Notes under the pieces: model-generated
Told to the model about the DNA's origin: nothing
The model's input: the letters and a program-made list of their open reading frames with translations, nothing else
Database searches by the model: none
Part shown: piece after piece, positions 44,881 to 53,883 of the stretch
Position numbering within the stretch: position 1 is the stretch's first letter
Layout: every line of letters starts with the position of its first letter
Position numbers and translations under genes: made by a program
Assembly: GCF_945605565.1 (NCBI RefSeq)
Contig: NZ_OX216966.1
Location: forward strand, 1,857,501-1,921,500
Reading direction: 5' to 3'
Length of the DNA stretch: 64,000 nucleotides
Origin: Paenibacillus dendritiformis
Lineage (GTDB): Bacteria > Bacillota > Bacilli > Paenibacillales > Paenibacillaceae

Positions 44881-45677
44881 GAAATCCTGCGTAACTACAG
44901 CAATTTACGTTACTTGATCTACTATTTGATGGTTTTCCTGCAAAAGTACATCATTTTTAGTGATTTTTGCTTTCTAGCTATTACATAGGCTGAAATTGAT
45001 GTAGTTTTGCAGGCTGTTGAGAAAGAAGTTTTGAGTAGGGAATGGATATTTCTACCGGCCTGAAAACTGCACCATTTCCCTAGACACGCCCATCCGGCAG
45101 GCGAAATCCGCAAAACTCCACGATTTCTCCAGACACGCCTATTCGGTAAGCGAAATCCTGCATAAATACAGCAATTCGATATGGACGACTTTTCCAGAAA
45201 GGGAATCCTGCAAAATTACAGGAATTTCCCCGGTTTCGCTTCGGCTTGAAGCAAAATGGCCTAAAATGATGTAGATTTGCAGCAATTCCTCGGGATGTGG
45301 ACTCATTAAGCCGAAATTCCTGTAAAATAGCAGCAATTTCCTCCGCACGTCCAAGCCCCAGGAGGCAACGATGCTTCCAGCAGGCCGATAATGCTTCCTG
45401 AAGGCGATGATGCCCCCAGCATCCGACGCGGTCGCTTGGATCCCGTAAAATCAGGCTATTTAGTAGACTATGGGACTTTTTACCTATGATGGATCTCCTA
45501 CCCGGTAGAAAAAATCGATTTAAAAACGCTCTGAGAGCCAAGTTTGGATGAGGAAAATGGACCATCTCCACCCCTTCGCAAAAAAACAGGGGTTTTCCAA
45601 CAGCCTGAGTTTTGCAGGAATTCCTGTAACGGAGTAAACGTCATAAAGGAAAACTGCATATTTACAGTATTTTAAAA
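44881..45677. repeat. Short palindromic repeat cluster C (about 11 copies)
   Basis: Copies at about 44881, 44931, 44993, 45061, 45101, 45150, 45201, 45262, 45312, 45608 and 45651 share the pattern AAATCCTGCAAAANTRCAGCAATT in either orientation, with spacing of about 30-60 bases in the first half. Two copies sit in a larger direct repeat of about 50 bases (45075-45122 and 45124-45175, both with AGACACGCC). No coding gene is supported in 44767-45798. The core is a weak palindrome and resembles REP-type elements. Confidence 0.65.
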
Positions 45678-45798
45678 AACTGAGCTGTGAGAAGCAGGGG
45701 CGGGCGGGGCTATCGCGCTGCAGCTAAAAACTACTTATAGGACAGCCCCAGGTTCCGTGGCCGTGGATGATGGTATGGGTACCAATGAAATCCGCGTT

Positions 45799-46380
45799 CT
45801 ATTTTGTCTCGGCTTGCAGCGTGCGTACGAACAGGAGAAGATTCCGTCCCGTCTCATCGTCCATCATGGACGGATTCTTTTTCAGCAGGGCTTGAAGCTC
45901 GGACAATACGGAATCATCTGGCGCAGTCCGTTGATCAGCCTTCCCAGGAGTGAAGGCCATCGCCGTTTTTGCCGCTGTTATCCCCTCTTTTTCCTCCTTC
46001 AGGTACGTCCCGATCCAATGCTTGTTGTCCGGGATGCGGTGGACGAACTTCATCAATATGCCGAACCAGTCGCCGTCGTTTACAATAGCTTCATTCATCT
46101 GCTGGTGTCCTTCCGGATCAAATCGCTTCATCAAATCGCCAATGTTGACATAATCATCGGGCGCTCCCGCCGGCTTGGAGGGCATAGATACCTGATCCGC
46201 AGGGTGATGCACGATCGCATCCTCCGCCAGCTTGCGTCCGGCCGGACTGATCTCAACGGTATCATAATTCGCGCCAACAGGACTTCCCGCTTCCAATTGC
46301 ATGGCGCGTCCGGTTTGTCCTTCTGGCTTGCTCAGGTTATACAGGTTCGGGGGCGGCAGCGGACCGTTGTTGATTTTCAT
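45799..46380 (-). CDS. Protein with FlgM-like N-terminus, SigD-controlled
   Basis: This 193-residue protein begins MKINNGPLPPPNLYNL and has NYDTVEISPAGRKLAEDA at about residues 38-55, both reminiscent of the anti-sigma factor FlgM. The remaining 130 residues are unlike FlgM, and the protein is twice its normal length. The ATG follows AAGGAGAAGGAG. A near-perfect SigD promoter lies upstream, so it belongs to the motility regulon. It may be an anti-sigma variant or a flagellar-regulon protein sharing the motif; the C-terminal part is unrecognised. Confidence 0.6.
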   Translation of the reverse strand: MKINNGPLPPPNLYNLSKPEGQTGRAMQLEAGSPVGANYDTVEISPAGRKLAEDAIVHHPADQVSMPSKPAGAPDDYVNIGDLMKRFDPEGHQQMNEAIVNDGDWFGILMKFVHRIPDNKHWIGTYLKEEKEGITAAKTAMAFTPGKADQRTAPDDSVLSELQALLKKNPSMMDDETGRNLLLFVRTLQAETK

Positions 46381-46454
46381 AGCTTAGTCTCCTTCTCCTT
46401 AAAGATAAATAGGGTCGTATCTACCAAGCTGCTAGATTCAGGATGTTATTTACT

Positions 46455-46481
46455 ATATCGGCCAATCATTGAAAATGTTTG
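46455..46481 (-). promoter_or_regulatory. SigD (flagellar sigma) promoter
   Basis: On the minus strand CAAA (46478-46481), a 15-base spacer and GCCGATAT (46455-46462). The -10 is a perfect match to the SigD consensus, the spacer is exact, and the -35 matches 3 of 4 bases. It drives the 45799 gene with a roughly 70-base leader. Confidence 0.72.
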
Positions 46482-46490
46482 AATAGAAAG

Positions 46491-46712
46491 GCGGGGAACT
46501 AACAGCATCGCCTGCGACCCCGAGACAACGCCGTAAAGCCGCAGAGGGACGGGCTGACACTGCAAGCAGCAAGTCAAAATTTTAAGACATATTTCGACAC
46601 GGGCGCATGCCGAACCTAGTTGCTAGCCGGGCAGATCGGTGGCGATTGAAGCGCTATTTTGACGACTTGGCTCAGGAATACTTTCTTTCAAAATAAAAAA
46701 AAGACGATAGCG
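46491..46712 (+). promoter_or_regulatory. Structured leader of the subtilase gene, candidate riboswitch
   Basis: A roughly 140-nt segment is closed by ATCGCC (46507-46512) and GGCGAT (46641-46646). Inside are CTGCG/CGCAG (46512-46544), GAC.CTGC/GCAG..GTC (46556-46575), CTAG/CTAG with CCGA/TCGG (about 46612-46640). An alternative GGCG/CGCC pairing (46491-46512) competes with the closing stem, and CGCTAT/ATAGCG (46652-46712) may form the expression platform. GTAAAGCC and TAGCCGGG recall c-di-GMP-I riboswitches, but the remaining invariant parts are missing. Class unassigned. Confidence 0.45.
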
Positions 46713-46837
46713 AGATTCATATCCAAAAATGGATCTCAAAAATATATTTACAAAATATTTCAATTTGTGTATGATTCTATCAACTTCTTGGGCTTGTTCA
46801 TCAGGTTAAAAGAATACGAGACAAGGAGGAATGGAAT

Positions 46838-49800
46838 GTGAAAGGTAAAGCTTGGCTTCGGCGATGGCTGGTTCTCGTCATCGCGCTCATTATGGGCATC
46901 ACTTCGGTACCGGGAGTGTATGCGCACGCGGGAGAGCAGACCGATAATTCGGTCAGGATGGCGGAATCCAACAGGATTCGGCTGCCGCCCGCCGTTGTAG
47001 ATGGAGAAGTATATGGTGAGTTCGGACAGGAAGGGACAGGGACTTATATTGTGAAGCTGCGGGAGCAGAGTGACGTGGAGGCCGCCGCGAAGCTGGCTAA
47101 GTCTTATTCCGACTTGAGCGGGGAGACGTCCGCGAAGCGCAAGCTGACCGTGCGAAGCTTTGTCTTGAACGACTTGAAGGAGACGGCCTATCGGACTCAG
47201 ACCGGGATCACCGATGAGCTGGACACGGGCCTAAGCAATGGCTCGGTGCAGGATTACCGCTCCTTCTATATCGTGAACGCCATTGCGGTGACAAGCACGC
47301 GGGAGGTGATGGAACGGCTGGCAGCCCATCCTGCCGTAGAACGCATAACCCCGAATCGTACATACCTGCTGGAGGTGCTCGACGAGGGGCAAACCACAAC
47401 CGATTCCGAGCCGCCGCAGGCGGATGGAACGGGGGAATCAGCTCAGGATATGACGGGAGGAGCTCCGGCAGCAGTCGAGTTGCCTTGGAATCTGCGCAAC
47501 TTGAATGTAGGTCAAGCGTGGGAGAAGGGCTTTGACGGCATGGGCATCGTCGTCGCCAACATGGATTCGGGCGTCGATCTGAATCATCCGGCGCTGAAGC
47601 GGAAGTGGAGAGGCTACAATGCCCAAGGGCAGGCCGAACGGCCTGAGCTGAGCTGGTATGACGCGACGCCGGAAAAGAAGAAGCTGCCTTTTGACGGCAA
47701 TGCCCACGGAACGCATGTGATGGGCACGATGGTTGGATCGGAGCCCGATGGCCGCAACCCGATCGGGGTCGCGCCGCAGGCGAAATGGATCGCCGCGCGC
47801 ATCTTCAACTCGGCTGGCGAGGCGACGGATGCGGGCATATTGGCGGCAGGCGAATGGATACTGGCGCCGACGGACGAATCGGGGCGCTCCTATCCCGAGC
47901 TGGCTCCGGATATTGTCAACAATTCCTGGGGAAGCGTGCAGGCCGGGAAGAATGAGTTTTTTCAGGATATTGTCCGGTCATGGCGCTCTGCCGGCATCGT
48001 GCCTGTCTTCGCGGCAGGCAATACGAGACCGCCTTATAACTACGGCGGGCCGGGGTCTATCACCCCGCCGGGGAACTATCCGGAATCCTTCGCGGTCGGA
48101 GCGGTCAACAGCAGCAATCGGCTGGCTGACTTCTCGCTTCAGGGCCCGTCTCCTTACGGCCAGATGAAGCCGGAAGTATCAGCGCCTGGCGTTAGTATCC
48201 GTTCCTCGGTCCCGGGCGGCTCTTACGCCCTCATGAACGGGACATCGATGGCTGCCCCGCATGTGGCCGGAGTTGCCGCGCTGGTGCTGCAGGCCAATCA
48301 TTCGCTGACGGTGGATCAGGTGGAGAAGATTTTGAAGGACACGGCAATCGCGTTGACGGACAGCAAGTTCCCGCAGAGTCCGAACAATGGCTATGGATCA
48401 GGCATCGTGAATGCCTTGAATGCCATCTCCACCCAGGAAGCGGGTCTGGGCGAGCTTGAAGGGGCGGTAACGGTGGATGGAGAGGATGCCGAAGAACCGG
48501 TCATCGAGCATCATCCCTTGACGCTCGTGTACAACGCGCTGGATCAGGAAGTATCTGCCCGAATTACGGACGACACAAGCGTCACCCGGGCGGAACTGGA
48601 AGTGAAGAGGAAGGGGGAACAGGCTGGAACTGCAATACCCATGGTCCGGATGTCGGGAGATTATCGGGACGGAATGTATGAAGGCACCATCCCGTCATCG
48701 CTGCTGGACACGGCTGGAATCGAATACCGGATTCGGGCAGTGGATTTCGGAGGCAACGAGGCGGTATCCGCCTGGTGGCCCGTAGAAGTATCGGAGGGAG
48801 TCAAGCTCGGATATGCACAGGACTTCGAGACGGACATCGAAGGTTACGGCTTCGGCGGGGAACCGGGCATCTGGGAATGGGGCGTGCCGACGAGCGGGCC
48901 GGGACAGGCGAGCTCGGGAAGCAAAGTGATGGCGACCCGGCTTGACGGCAATTACCCCACCGGGGTGGAAGAGACCTACTTCGTCATGCCGCTTATCGAT
49001 CTGCGCGACAGCGAGCATACGATTCTGAGCTTCAAGCATTGGCACAAGCTCGGAAGCTGGTACTCTATTCTGATGGACAAGGCGGAGATTTTTATCGGGA
49101 GGGAGTCGAAGCAATTCGAGTTCGAGCTGGCGAAGCAATTTGACGGGAAAAGCGGCGATTGGAAAACGGAATACATCGATTTGTCTCCGTACAAAGGAGA
49201 TCGGATTTTCGTCCTTTTTAATCTTCGGGGCGCCTACGGAAGCGATGAAGGATGGTATGTCGACGATATCGAGCTGATCGGACCGACTGACCTCCAGCCT
49301 GACGCTCCCAAGGTGAAGGCGCGGAGTAACGCCCCGGGCAAGGTCATCCTCGAATGGGAGCAGGAGCCGCAAGGCGATGTGAAGGAGTACGTCATCTACC
49401 GTTCGCCGGAGCGAGACGGATCCTACGAGGAGATTGGCGTGAGCACAGGACGCAACTACGCCGACCATCCCTTGCCGCAGGAGGGAACTTACTTTTATAT
49501 CGCCAAGGCAAGGACATACAGCCATGTGCTTAGCGAAGCTTCTAACGAAGTGAGTTGGACATTTACCGGCGGGGAGCTTATTTACGGGGAAAATTTCGAA
49601 GGCGGGGATGAGGGTTGGACGCGTGAAGGCGACCCGAACGAGTGGGAGCAAGGGGTACCCGATCCGAAGTATGGACCGCCGCAAGCCGTATCCGGCAAGA
49701 ACGTCATCGGCACGAAGTTCGCTGGATATGTCTCCAAAAATACGAATCAAAGCATCATTTCCCCGGAAATTGATTTGACGGGAGCAAAGCATGCGTCGCT

Positions 49801-52800
49801 CTACTTTCAGCAGTGGTATGATCTGGAGGACGGCGATAAGGGCTACGTAGAGATTAGCGAGGATGGCGGCGCTGTATGGCAAAGTCTGGTTGCCTATCCG
49901 AAGCCAACGTATAACACGAACCATCCCAAAAGGTTTTGGTATATGGATGAGATCGACATCGGCAAATACGCCGGCAAGAAGGTACACATCCGCTTCCGGC
50001 TGAAGACCGGAGAAGCCTCTCTGGCGAACGGTTGGTATTTGGATGATATTCAGGTGCGGGATACACTGCCAGTCAAGACATTCATTCCAGCCGGGGCCGG
50101 GGTCAAGTCTGCTGATGAAGCGGGGAAGGGAGCGGCGGACCGGGAAGAACGAATGACTGCGCGGGAAGATGCGGCGGAGAAAGCGCCAGCGGCCCCGAGC
50201 TTGTCCGCGTGGAGAAGCATGAAGCAGGAGACAGCCTCCCTTCAGGCGGCAGACGGGGAGGGGAAACGCTCTTCCGGCCTTCCGGCCGCGGCGACGGTTA
50301 CGATCGTCGATACGGATCGTTCAACGAAGACCGATTCAGGCACGGGCCGCTATCGGCTGAAGCACCCGCCAGGGACGTTTAAGATGCGGGTAGAAGCGTA
50401 TGGTTATCACACGGTCGAACAGACGGTGACGATAACCGATCAGGAGCGAACCGAGGCGAATATTCATTTGCAACCGCTCTCAAGCGCCACGATTAGCGGC
50501 GTCATTACAGACAAGACAACAGGACAGCCGATTGCCGGGGCGGCGGTACGGGTGAGGGAAGATGCGCATGTGCCATCCGCGGTTACGGATGAACAGGGGA
50601 ACTACACGCTGGAGGTCTATGCAGGAGATTATACACTGCTCGTCTCTGCGCGCGGGTATTTGCCTTATGAGCAGCAGATCCGTGCAGAAGGGACTGTCAC
50701 GAACCCGATTGCGCTGCAATCTTTCCGCGGGACGGAGGACGAACTGGCTTACGATCGGGGGAAGGGGGATAATGCGGTAGCTTTTTATGATTCAGGCAAT
50801 GGCTATGCGGTGCGCATGACCAGTGACGGCCCGGCTCAAGTGACCGGGGCGCGTATGTTCTTCTGGGATGATGATTGGCCGGTTCCGGGCGGAACGGCCT
50901 TGCGATATGCGCTGTATGACGCATCGGGACCAGATGGGCAGCCGGGCGAGCTGCTCTCCGGCCCGCACGCGGGAACGGCCCGCCTGGACGGGGAATGGAC
51001 CGAGCTCTCTTTTGCGAATGGTCCGTTCGTGGACGGCGATTTCTATGTCGTCTATATCCAGGACGGCTCGTATCCTGACGTGCCGGGACTAGCCGTCGAT
51101 GAGGAGGGCATCAATCACGGGCGCTCCTGGAGGCTGGAGGACGGAACCTGGACACGGGCCGCAGCCTCGCAAGGGAACTATATGATCCGCGCGCTCATTA
51201 CGCACCCAGATTCTGCCCAACCGGTGGTGAAGATTACGGTTGAGCCGCGCGATATCAGCTTGCGCGAAGGACAACAGCTTCAATTGCATGTCAAGGCGGA
51301 GGACGAAGCCGGGAACGAGAGCGATGTCACCGCATTGTCCGCCTACGCGGCAGATGCTGAACAGGTCATTGAGGTGAGTGCCGAAGGCTTGATCACGGCG
51401 CGGTCGGCGGGCGAAGCGACGGTGACGGTAACGTATGAAGGTCTGGAAGATTCCGTTCAGGTCACCGTGACCCCGGTTCCGGACATCCCGGAGGGCGAGA
51501 TTCGTTCGATTGCCGCCCATCCGCCGGAGCTGGCATTGACGGAAGGCGAGACTTCGCAATTGACCGTGACGGCCGCGGTCTATTCCGAGGGCAAGGAAGT
51601 GACGGTCCCGCTGGTGAAGGGCTTGGTGTTCCGTTCGCAGGATGCGGGCATTGCCGCGGTCGATGACGCGGGACGGGTCACCGGCATGCAAGCAGGCGAG
51701 ACGGAGGTGACCGTAAGCTACGGCGAGCTGGAGGCGGTTGTGCCGGTCACGGTAAGGAAGTCCGATGTGCCTCCGACGGAGGAAGTGCGCTCGATTCATG
51801 TTCAACCTGAGGTGCTGACATTGAAGGCGGGGGAAGCGGCCCAGTTGACCGTAACGGCAGCGGTCTATGCCGCTGGAGAAGTGAAGCGCGTCCCGATTAC
51901 GGACGGATTGTCCTTCACTTCATCCAACCCTCAAGTCGTTCGGGCGGAAGCGGACGGCCGAATTGCCGCCCTGAGAGAAGGGGAGGCCCGCATCCATATT
52001 GCCTATGGGGCGCTGAAGACAGAGGCGTTCGTGAAGGTGAAGGGGGCGGACATCGTGACGCCGCCGACGACCCGCCCGGATCCGCCATCATCTGCTTCGG
52101 GTTCGGGATCGTCTTCAAGTTCAAGCTCGAACCCGGCTCCGTCAACCGGGACCCCGATTCGGGTAGATGGCCAATTGATAGGGACGCTGTATGTAACCGA
52201 TGGCCGGGACGGCAAGCAGGCGCGCGTTCGGATTGCTTCCGACTGGCTGGAGAAGGAGCTGGACAAAGGGGAAGCCGGCACTCCGGTTGCGCTGGATCTG
52301 TCCTCGTTGTCATGGAAGGAGTACAGGACAGTTGCGTTGGAGATAGGAGCCTCTTCGGCCGAACGGCTGGCCAAGTCCGGGAAGGCGCTGCTTCTGAAGG
52401 GCTTCCGCTTCGCTGTGACCGTGCCGGCAGAAGCGATCCCGGATTTCATTGACCGGGATGGACTGAAGCTGACGCTCTCCGTCCAGGAAGGCTCAGGCGC
52501 GAGCAGCGCTCGTCAGGTCCTGGTGTCGGGCGGGACCGCGGTGCTTGTGTCGCACATCATTGGCATCGAGACTCCGGTGCGGACACAGCAGGCACAGGAG
52601 CAAAAACCGGCAGCTGCGAAGCAACAGGGAGCGGGGGGACAGACGGACGATTTGGGCATCGGCTCGAAGAGTGCGGCTTGGAGCCAACCCCTGCTGTTGG
52701 AATTGGAACTGGACGAACGGTTGGTCCGGCATCCGCAAGCGGCCGGCATTTACGTACGCCATGAAGCGGAATCGTGGGCCTACGCCGGGCTGCCGAAGCG

Positions 52801-53350
52801 GGTAGCCAACGGGCCGGGCAAAAAAGGCACGCATGTCCTGACTGTACCGGTGCGGCAGCCGGGCGAATATGCGGGACTGGAATACGCAAAGACATTTACA
52901 GATATCGCGCAGCATTGGGGCCGTGCCAAGATTGAAGCGCTGGCTTCCCATCATGTCGTATCAGGACGGAATGATCACCGGTTCGCGCCGAATGATCCGG
53001 TGACTCAGGCGGAATTCATGACCTTGCTGGACCGCATCACGGGCAAGGAGCCCGATTGGAAGCAGAGGTCCGGCGAGCCGGGGGCCCATGAGGCGCTGCG
53101 GCGCGAGGAGATGATCGTTCTGCTCGTGACGGCGCTCAATCCGGAGCTGCCGCAAGGGCCGGCCGAGGAGCCGGCCGAGACGGCGCTGGAGCAGGTGTCG
53201 CCGGAAGCGCGCGCGGCCGTAGCCTATGCCTACCAGGCCGGATTGGTCAAAGGCATGGGCGCGGGCGGGTTCGCAGGGGATGCTCTGACGACCCGGGCGC
53301 AGGTGGCGGTCCTCCTGTACCGCGTATTGCAGCAAATGGGACATATGTAG
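46838..53350 (+). CDS. Giant multidomain S8 subtilase with SLH anchor (bacillopeptidase F-like)
   Basis: This 2170-residue cell-wall protease has a signal peptide (1-30), an I9-type propeptide (about 65-175), and a subtilisin domain (about 208-540) with Asp in NMDSGVDLNH (about 245), His in HGTHVMGT (about 290) and Ser in NGTSMAAPHVAG (about 470). It continues with a beta-sandwich (656-818), FN3 (818-908), a second sandwich (914-1080), two carboxypeptidase-regulatory-like repeats (1148-1298), another sandwich (1302-1457), three BIG2 domains (1466-1735), a Ser/Gly linker, and SLH motifs (about 2019-2170; the middle one degenerate). It would be displayed on the wall and digest extracellular proteins. 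The GTG follows AAGGAGG by 8 bases. A structured leader precedes it. Confidence 0.88.
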   Translation: MKGKAWLRRWLVLVIALIMGITSVPGVYAHAGEQTDNSVRMAESNRIRLPPAVVDGEVYGEFGQEGTGTYIVKLREQSDVEAAAKLAKSYSDLSGETSAKRKLTVRSFVLNDLKETAYRTQTGITDELDTGLSNGSVQDYRSFYIVNAIAVTSTREVMERLAAHPAVERITPNRTYLLEVLDEGQTTTDSEPPQADGTGESAQDMTGGAPAAVELPWNLRNLNVGQAWEKGFDGMGIVVANMDSGVDLNHPALKRKWRGYNAQGQAERPELSWYDATPEKKKLPFDGNAHGTHVMGTMVGSEPDGRNPIGVAPQAKWIAARIFNSAGEATDAGILAAGEWILAPTDESGRSYPELAPDIVNNSWGSVQAGKNEFFQDIVRSWRSAGIVPVFAAGNTRPPYNYGGPGSITPPGNYPESFAVGAVNSSNRLADFSLQGPSPYGQMKPEVSAPGVSIRSSVPGGSYALMNGTSMAAPHVAGVAALVLQANHSLTVDQVEKILKDTAIALTDSKFPQSPNNGYGSGIVNALNAISTQEAGLGELEGAVTVDGEDAEEPVIEHHPLTLVYNALDQEVSARITDDTSVTRAELEVKRKGEQAGTAIPMVRMSGDYRDGMYEGTIPSSLLDTAGIEYRIRAVDFGGNEAVSAWWPVEVSEGVKLGYAQDFETDIEGYGFGGEPGIWEWGVPTSGPGQASSGSKVMATRLDGNYPTGVEETYFVMPLIDLRDSEHTILSFKHWHKLGSWYSILMDKAEIFIGRESKQFEFELAKQFDGKSGDWKTEYIDLSPYKGDRIFVLFNLRGAYGSDEGWYVDDIELIGPTDLQPDAPKVKARSNAPGKVILEWEQEPQGDVKEYVIYRSPERDGSYEEIGVSTGRNYADHPLPQEGTYFYIAKARTYSHVLSEASNEVSWTFTGGELIYGENFEGGDEGWTREGDPNEWEQGVPDPKYGPPQAVSGKNVIGTKFAGYVSKNTNQSIISPEIDLTGAKHASLYFQQWYDLEDGDKGYVEISEDGGAVWQSLVAYPKPTYNTNHPKRFWYMDEIDIGKYAGKKVHIRFRLKTGEASLANGWYLDDIQVRDTLPVKTFIPAGAGVKSADEAGKGAADREERMTAREDAAEKAPAAPSLSAWRSMKQETASLQAADGEGKRSSGLPAAATVTIVDTDRSTKTDSGTGRYRLKHPPGTFKMRVEAYGYHTVEQTVTITDQERTEANIHLQPLSSATISGVITDKTTGQPIAGAAVRVREDAHVPSAVTDEQGNYTLEVYAGDYTLLVSARGYLPYEQQIRAEGTVTNPIALQSFRGTEDELAYDRGKGDNAVAFYDSGNGYAVRMTSDGPAQVTGARMFFWDDDWPVPGGTALRYALYDASGPDGQPGELLSGPHAGTARLDGEWTELSFANGPFVDGDFYVVYIQDGSYPDVPGLAVDEEGINHGRSWRLEDGTWTRAAASQGNYMIRALITHPDSAQPVVKITVEPRDISLREGQQLQLHVKAEDEAGNESDVTALSAYAADAEQVIEVSAEGLITARSAGEATVTVTYEGLEDSVQVTVTPVPDIPEGEIRSIAAHPPELALTEGETSQLTVTAAVYSEGKEVTVPLVKGLVFRSQDAGIAAVDDAGRVTGMQAGETEVTVSYGELEAVVPVTVRKSDVPPTEEVRSIHVQPEVLTLKAGEAAQLTVTAAVYAAGEVKRVPITDGLSFTSSNPQVVRAEADGRIAALREGEARIHIAYGALKTEAFVKVKGADIVTPPTTRPDPPSSASGSGSSSSSSSNPAPSTGTPIRVDGQLIGTLYVTDGRDGKQARVRIASDWLEKELDKGEAGTPVALDLSSLSWKEYRTVALEIGASSAERLAKSGKALLLKGFRFAVTVPAEAIPDFIDRDGLKLTLSVQEGSGASSARQVLVSGGTAVLVSHIIGIETPVRTQQAQEQKPAAAKQQGAGGQTDDLGIGSKSAAWSQPLLLELELDERLVRHPQAAGIYVRHEAESWAYAGLPKRVANGPGKKGTHVLTVPVRQPGEYAGLEYAKTFTDIAQHWGRAKIEALASHHVVSGRNDHRFAPNDPVTQAEFMTLLDRITGKEPDWKQRSGEPGAHEALRREEMIVLLVTALNPELPQGPAEEPAETALEQVSPEARAAVAYAYQAGLVKGMGAGGFAGDALTTRAQVAVLLYRVLQQMGHM

Positions 53351-53366
53351 TCAGCAGATAACAGAG

Positions 53367-53407
53367 CCGTCCTGCAAGGGAGCAGCAGCCTTGCGGGACG
53401 GTTTTTT
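53367..53407 (+). terminator. Intrinsic terminator after the subtilase
   Basis: CCGTCCTGCAAGG/CCTTGCGGGACGG, 13 bp with one G-T pair, followed by six T. Confidence 0.9.
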
Positions 53408-53622
53408 GCGATGAATCGCGAAGGAAGGAGATGGCCGCGACAAGAAAAATGTAGGAAACCGAAACCGTAGTGTGCGAGTCTGTGGGGAGACAGCGGGCAG
53501 AGAAATGAAAAAAGGTGAAAGTGAAAGCGGTATCATTTAAATCGAGTGAAATATTCCCTGTTTTGACTTCATATGTTGGTTAAGGATGTTCGATCCGACT
53601 TACAGAGAACAGGAGTGGTGGT

Positions 53623-53883
53623 ATGCACGCAATCGACACATTGGCTCGCCTCGTCAGCGAGGTGAAGGAGGAGCCGGCCTGGGAGCTGCGGCTGACGCCG
53701 GAGACGAATCTGATTGACGATGTCGGGCTCGATTCGCTTCAGCTTATTCATTTTATGCTGAAGGTGGAGGAGCAGTTGAAGGTGCGGATCGATTTCGAAC
53801 GGTTCGAGTACGAGCATTTGCAGAGTGTGCGGGCGTTCCTGGGCTTTCTCGGGCAGCTGGACACCGAGGCGGAGCATGCGTAA
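53623..53883 (+). CDS. Acyl/aminoacyl carrier protein
   Basis: This 86-residue carrier protein has the phosphopantetheine site VGLDSLQLIHFM (Ser about residue 40). It is acidic and helical. It opens an eight-gene operon and overlaps the ATP-grasp gene by 8 bases, suggesting that the ligase loads a carboxylic or amino acid onto its thiol, as BtrJ does with BtrI in butirosin biosynthesis. It differs from the housekeeping AcpP in sequence and context. The ATG follows GGAGTGGT. Confidence 0.85.
   Translation: MHAIDTLARLVSEVKEEPAWELRLTPETNLIDDVGLDSLQLIHFMLKVEEQLKVRIDFERFEYEHLQSVRAFLGFLGQLDTEAEHA

Noticed and set aside
44881..45350. CRISPR array
   Set aside because: Copies are degenerate, occur in both orientations and have irregular spacing; no cas genes are present.
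44767..45798. Small ORFs within repeat cluster C
   Set aside because: Their translations follow the repeats (recurrent LQ.Y..-type strings) and lack ribosome sites, so they are treated as chance.
46507..46646. Confident call of a c-di-GMP-I (GEMM) or c-di-AMP riboswitch
   Set aside because: Only short pieces resemble the consensus; the GNRA/receptor layout and invariant segments are not all present, so the element is listed as unassigned.
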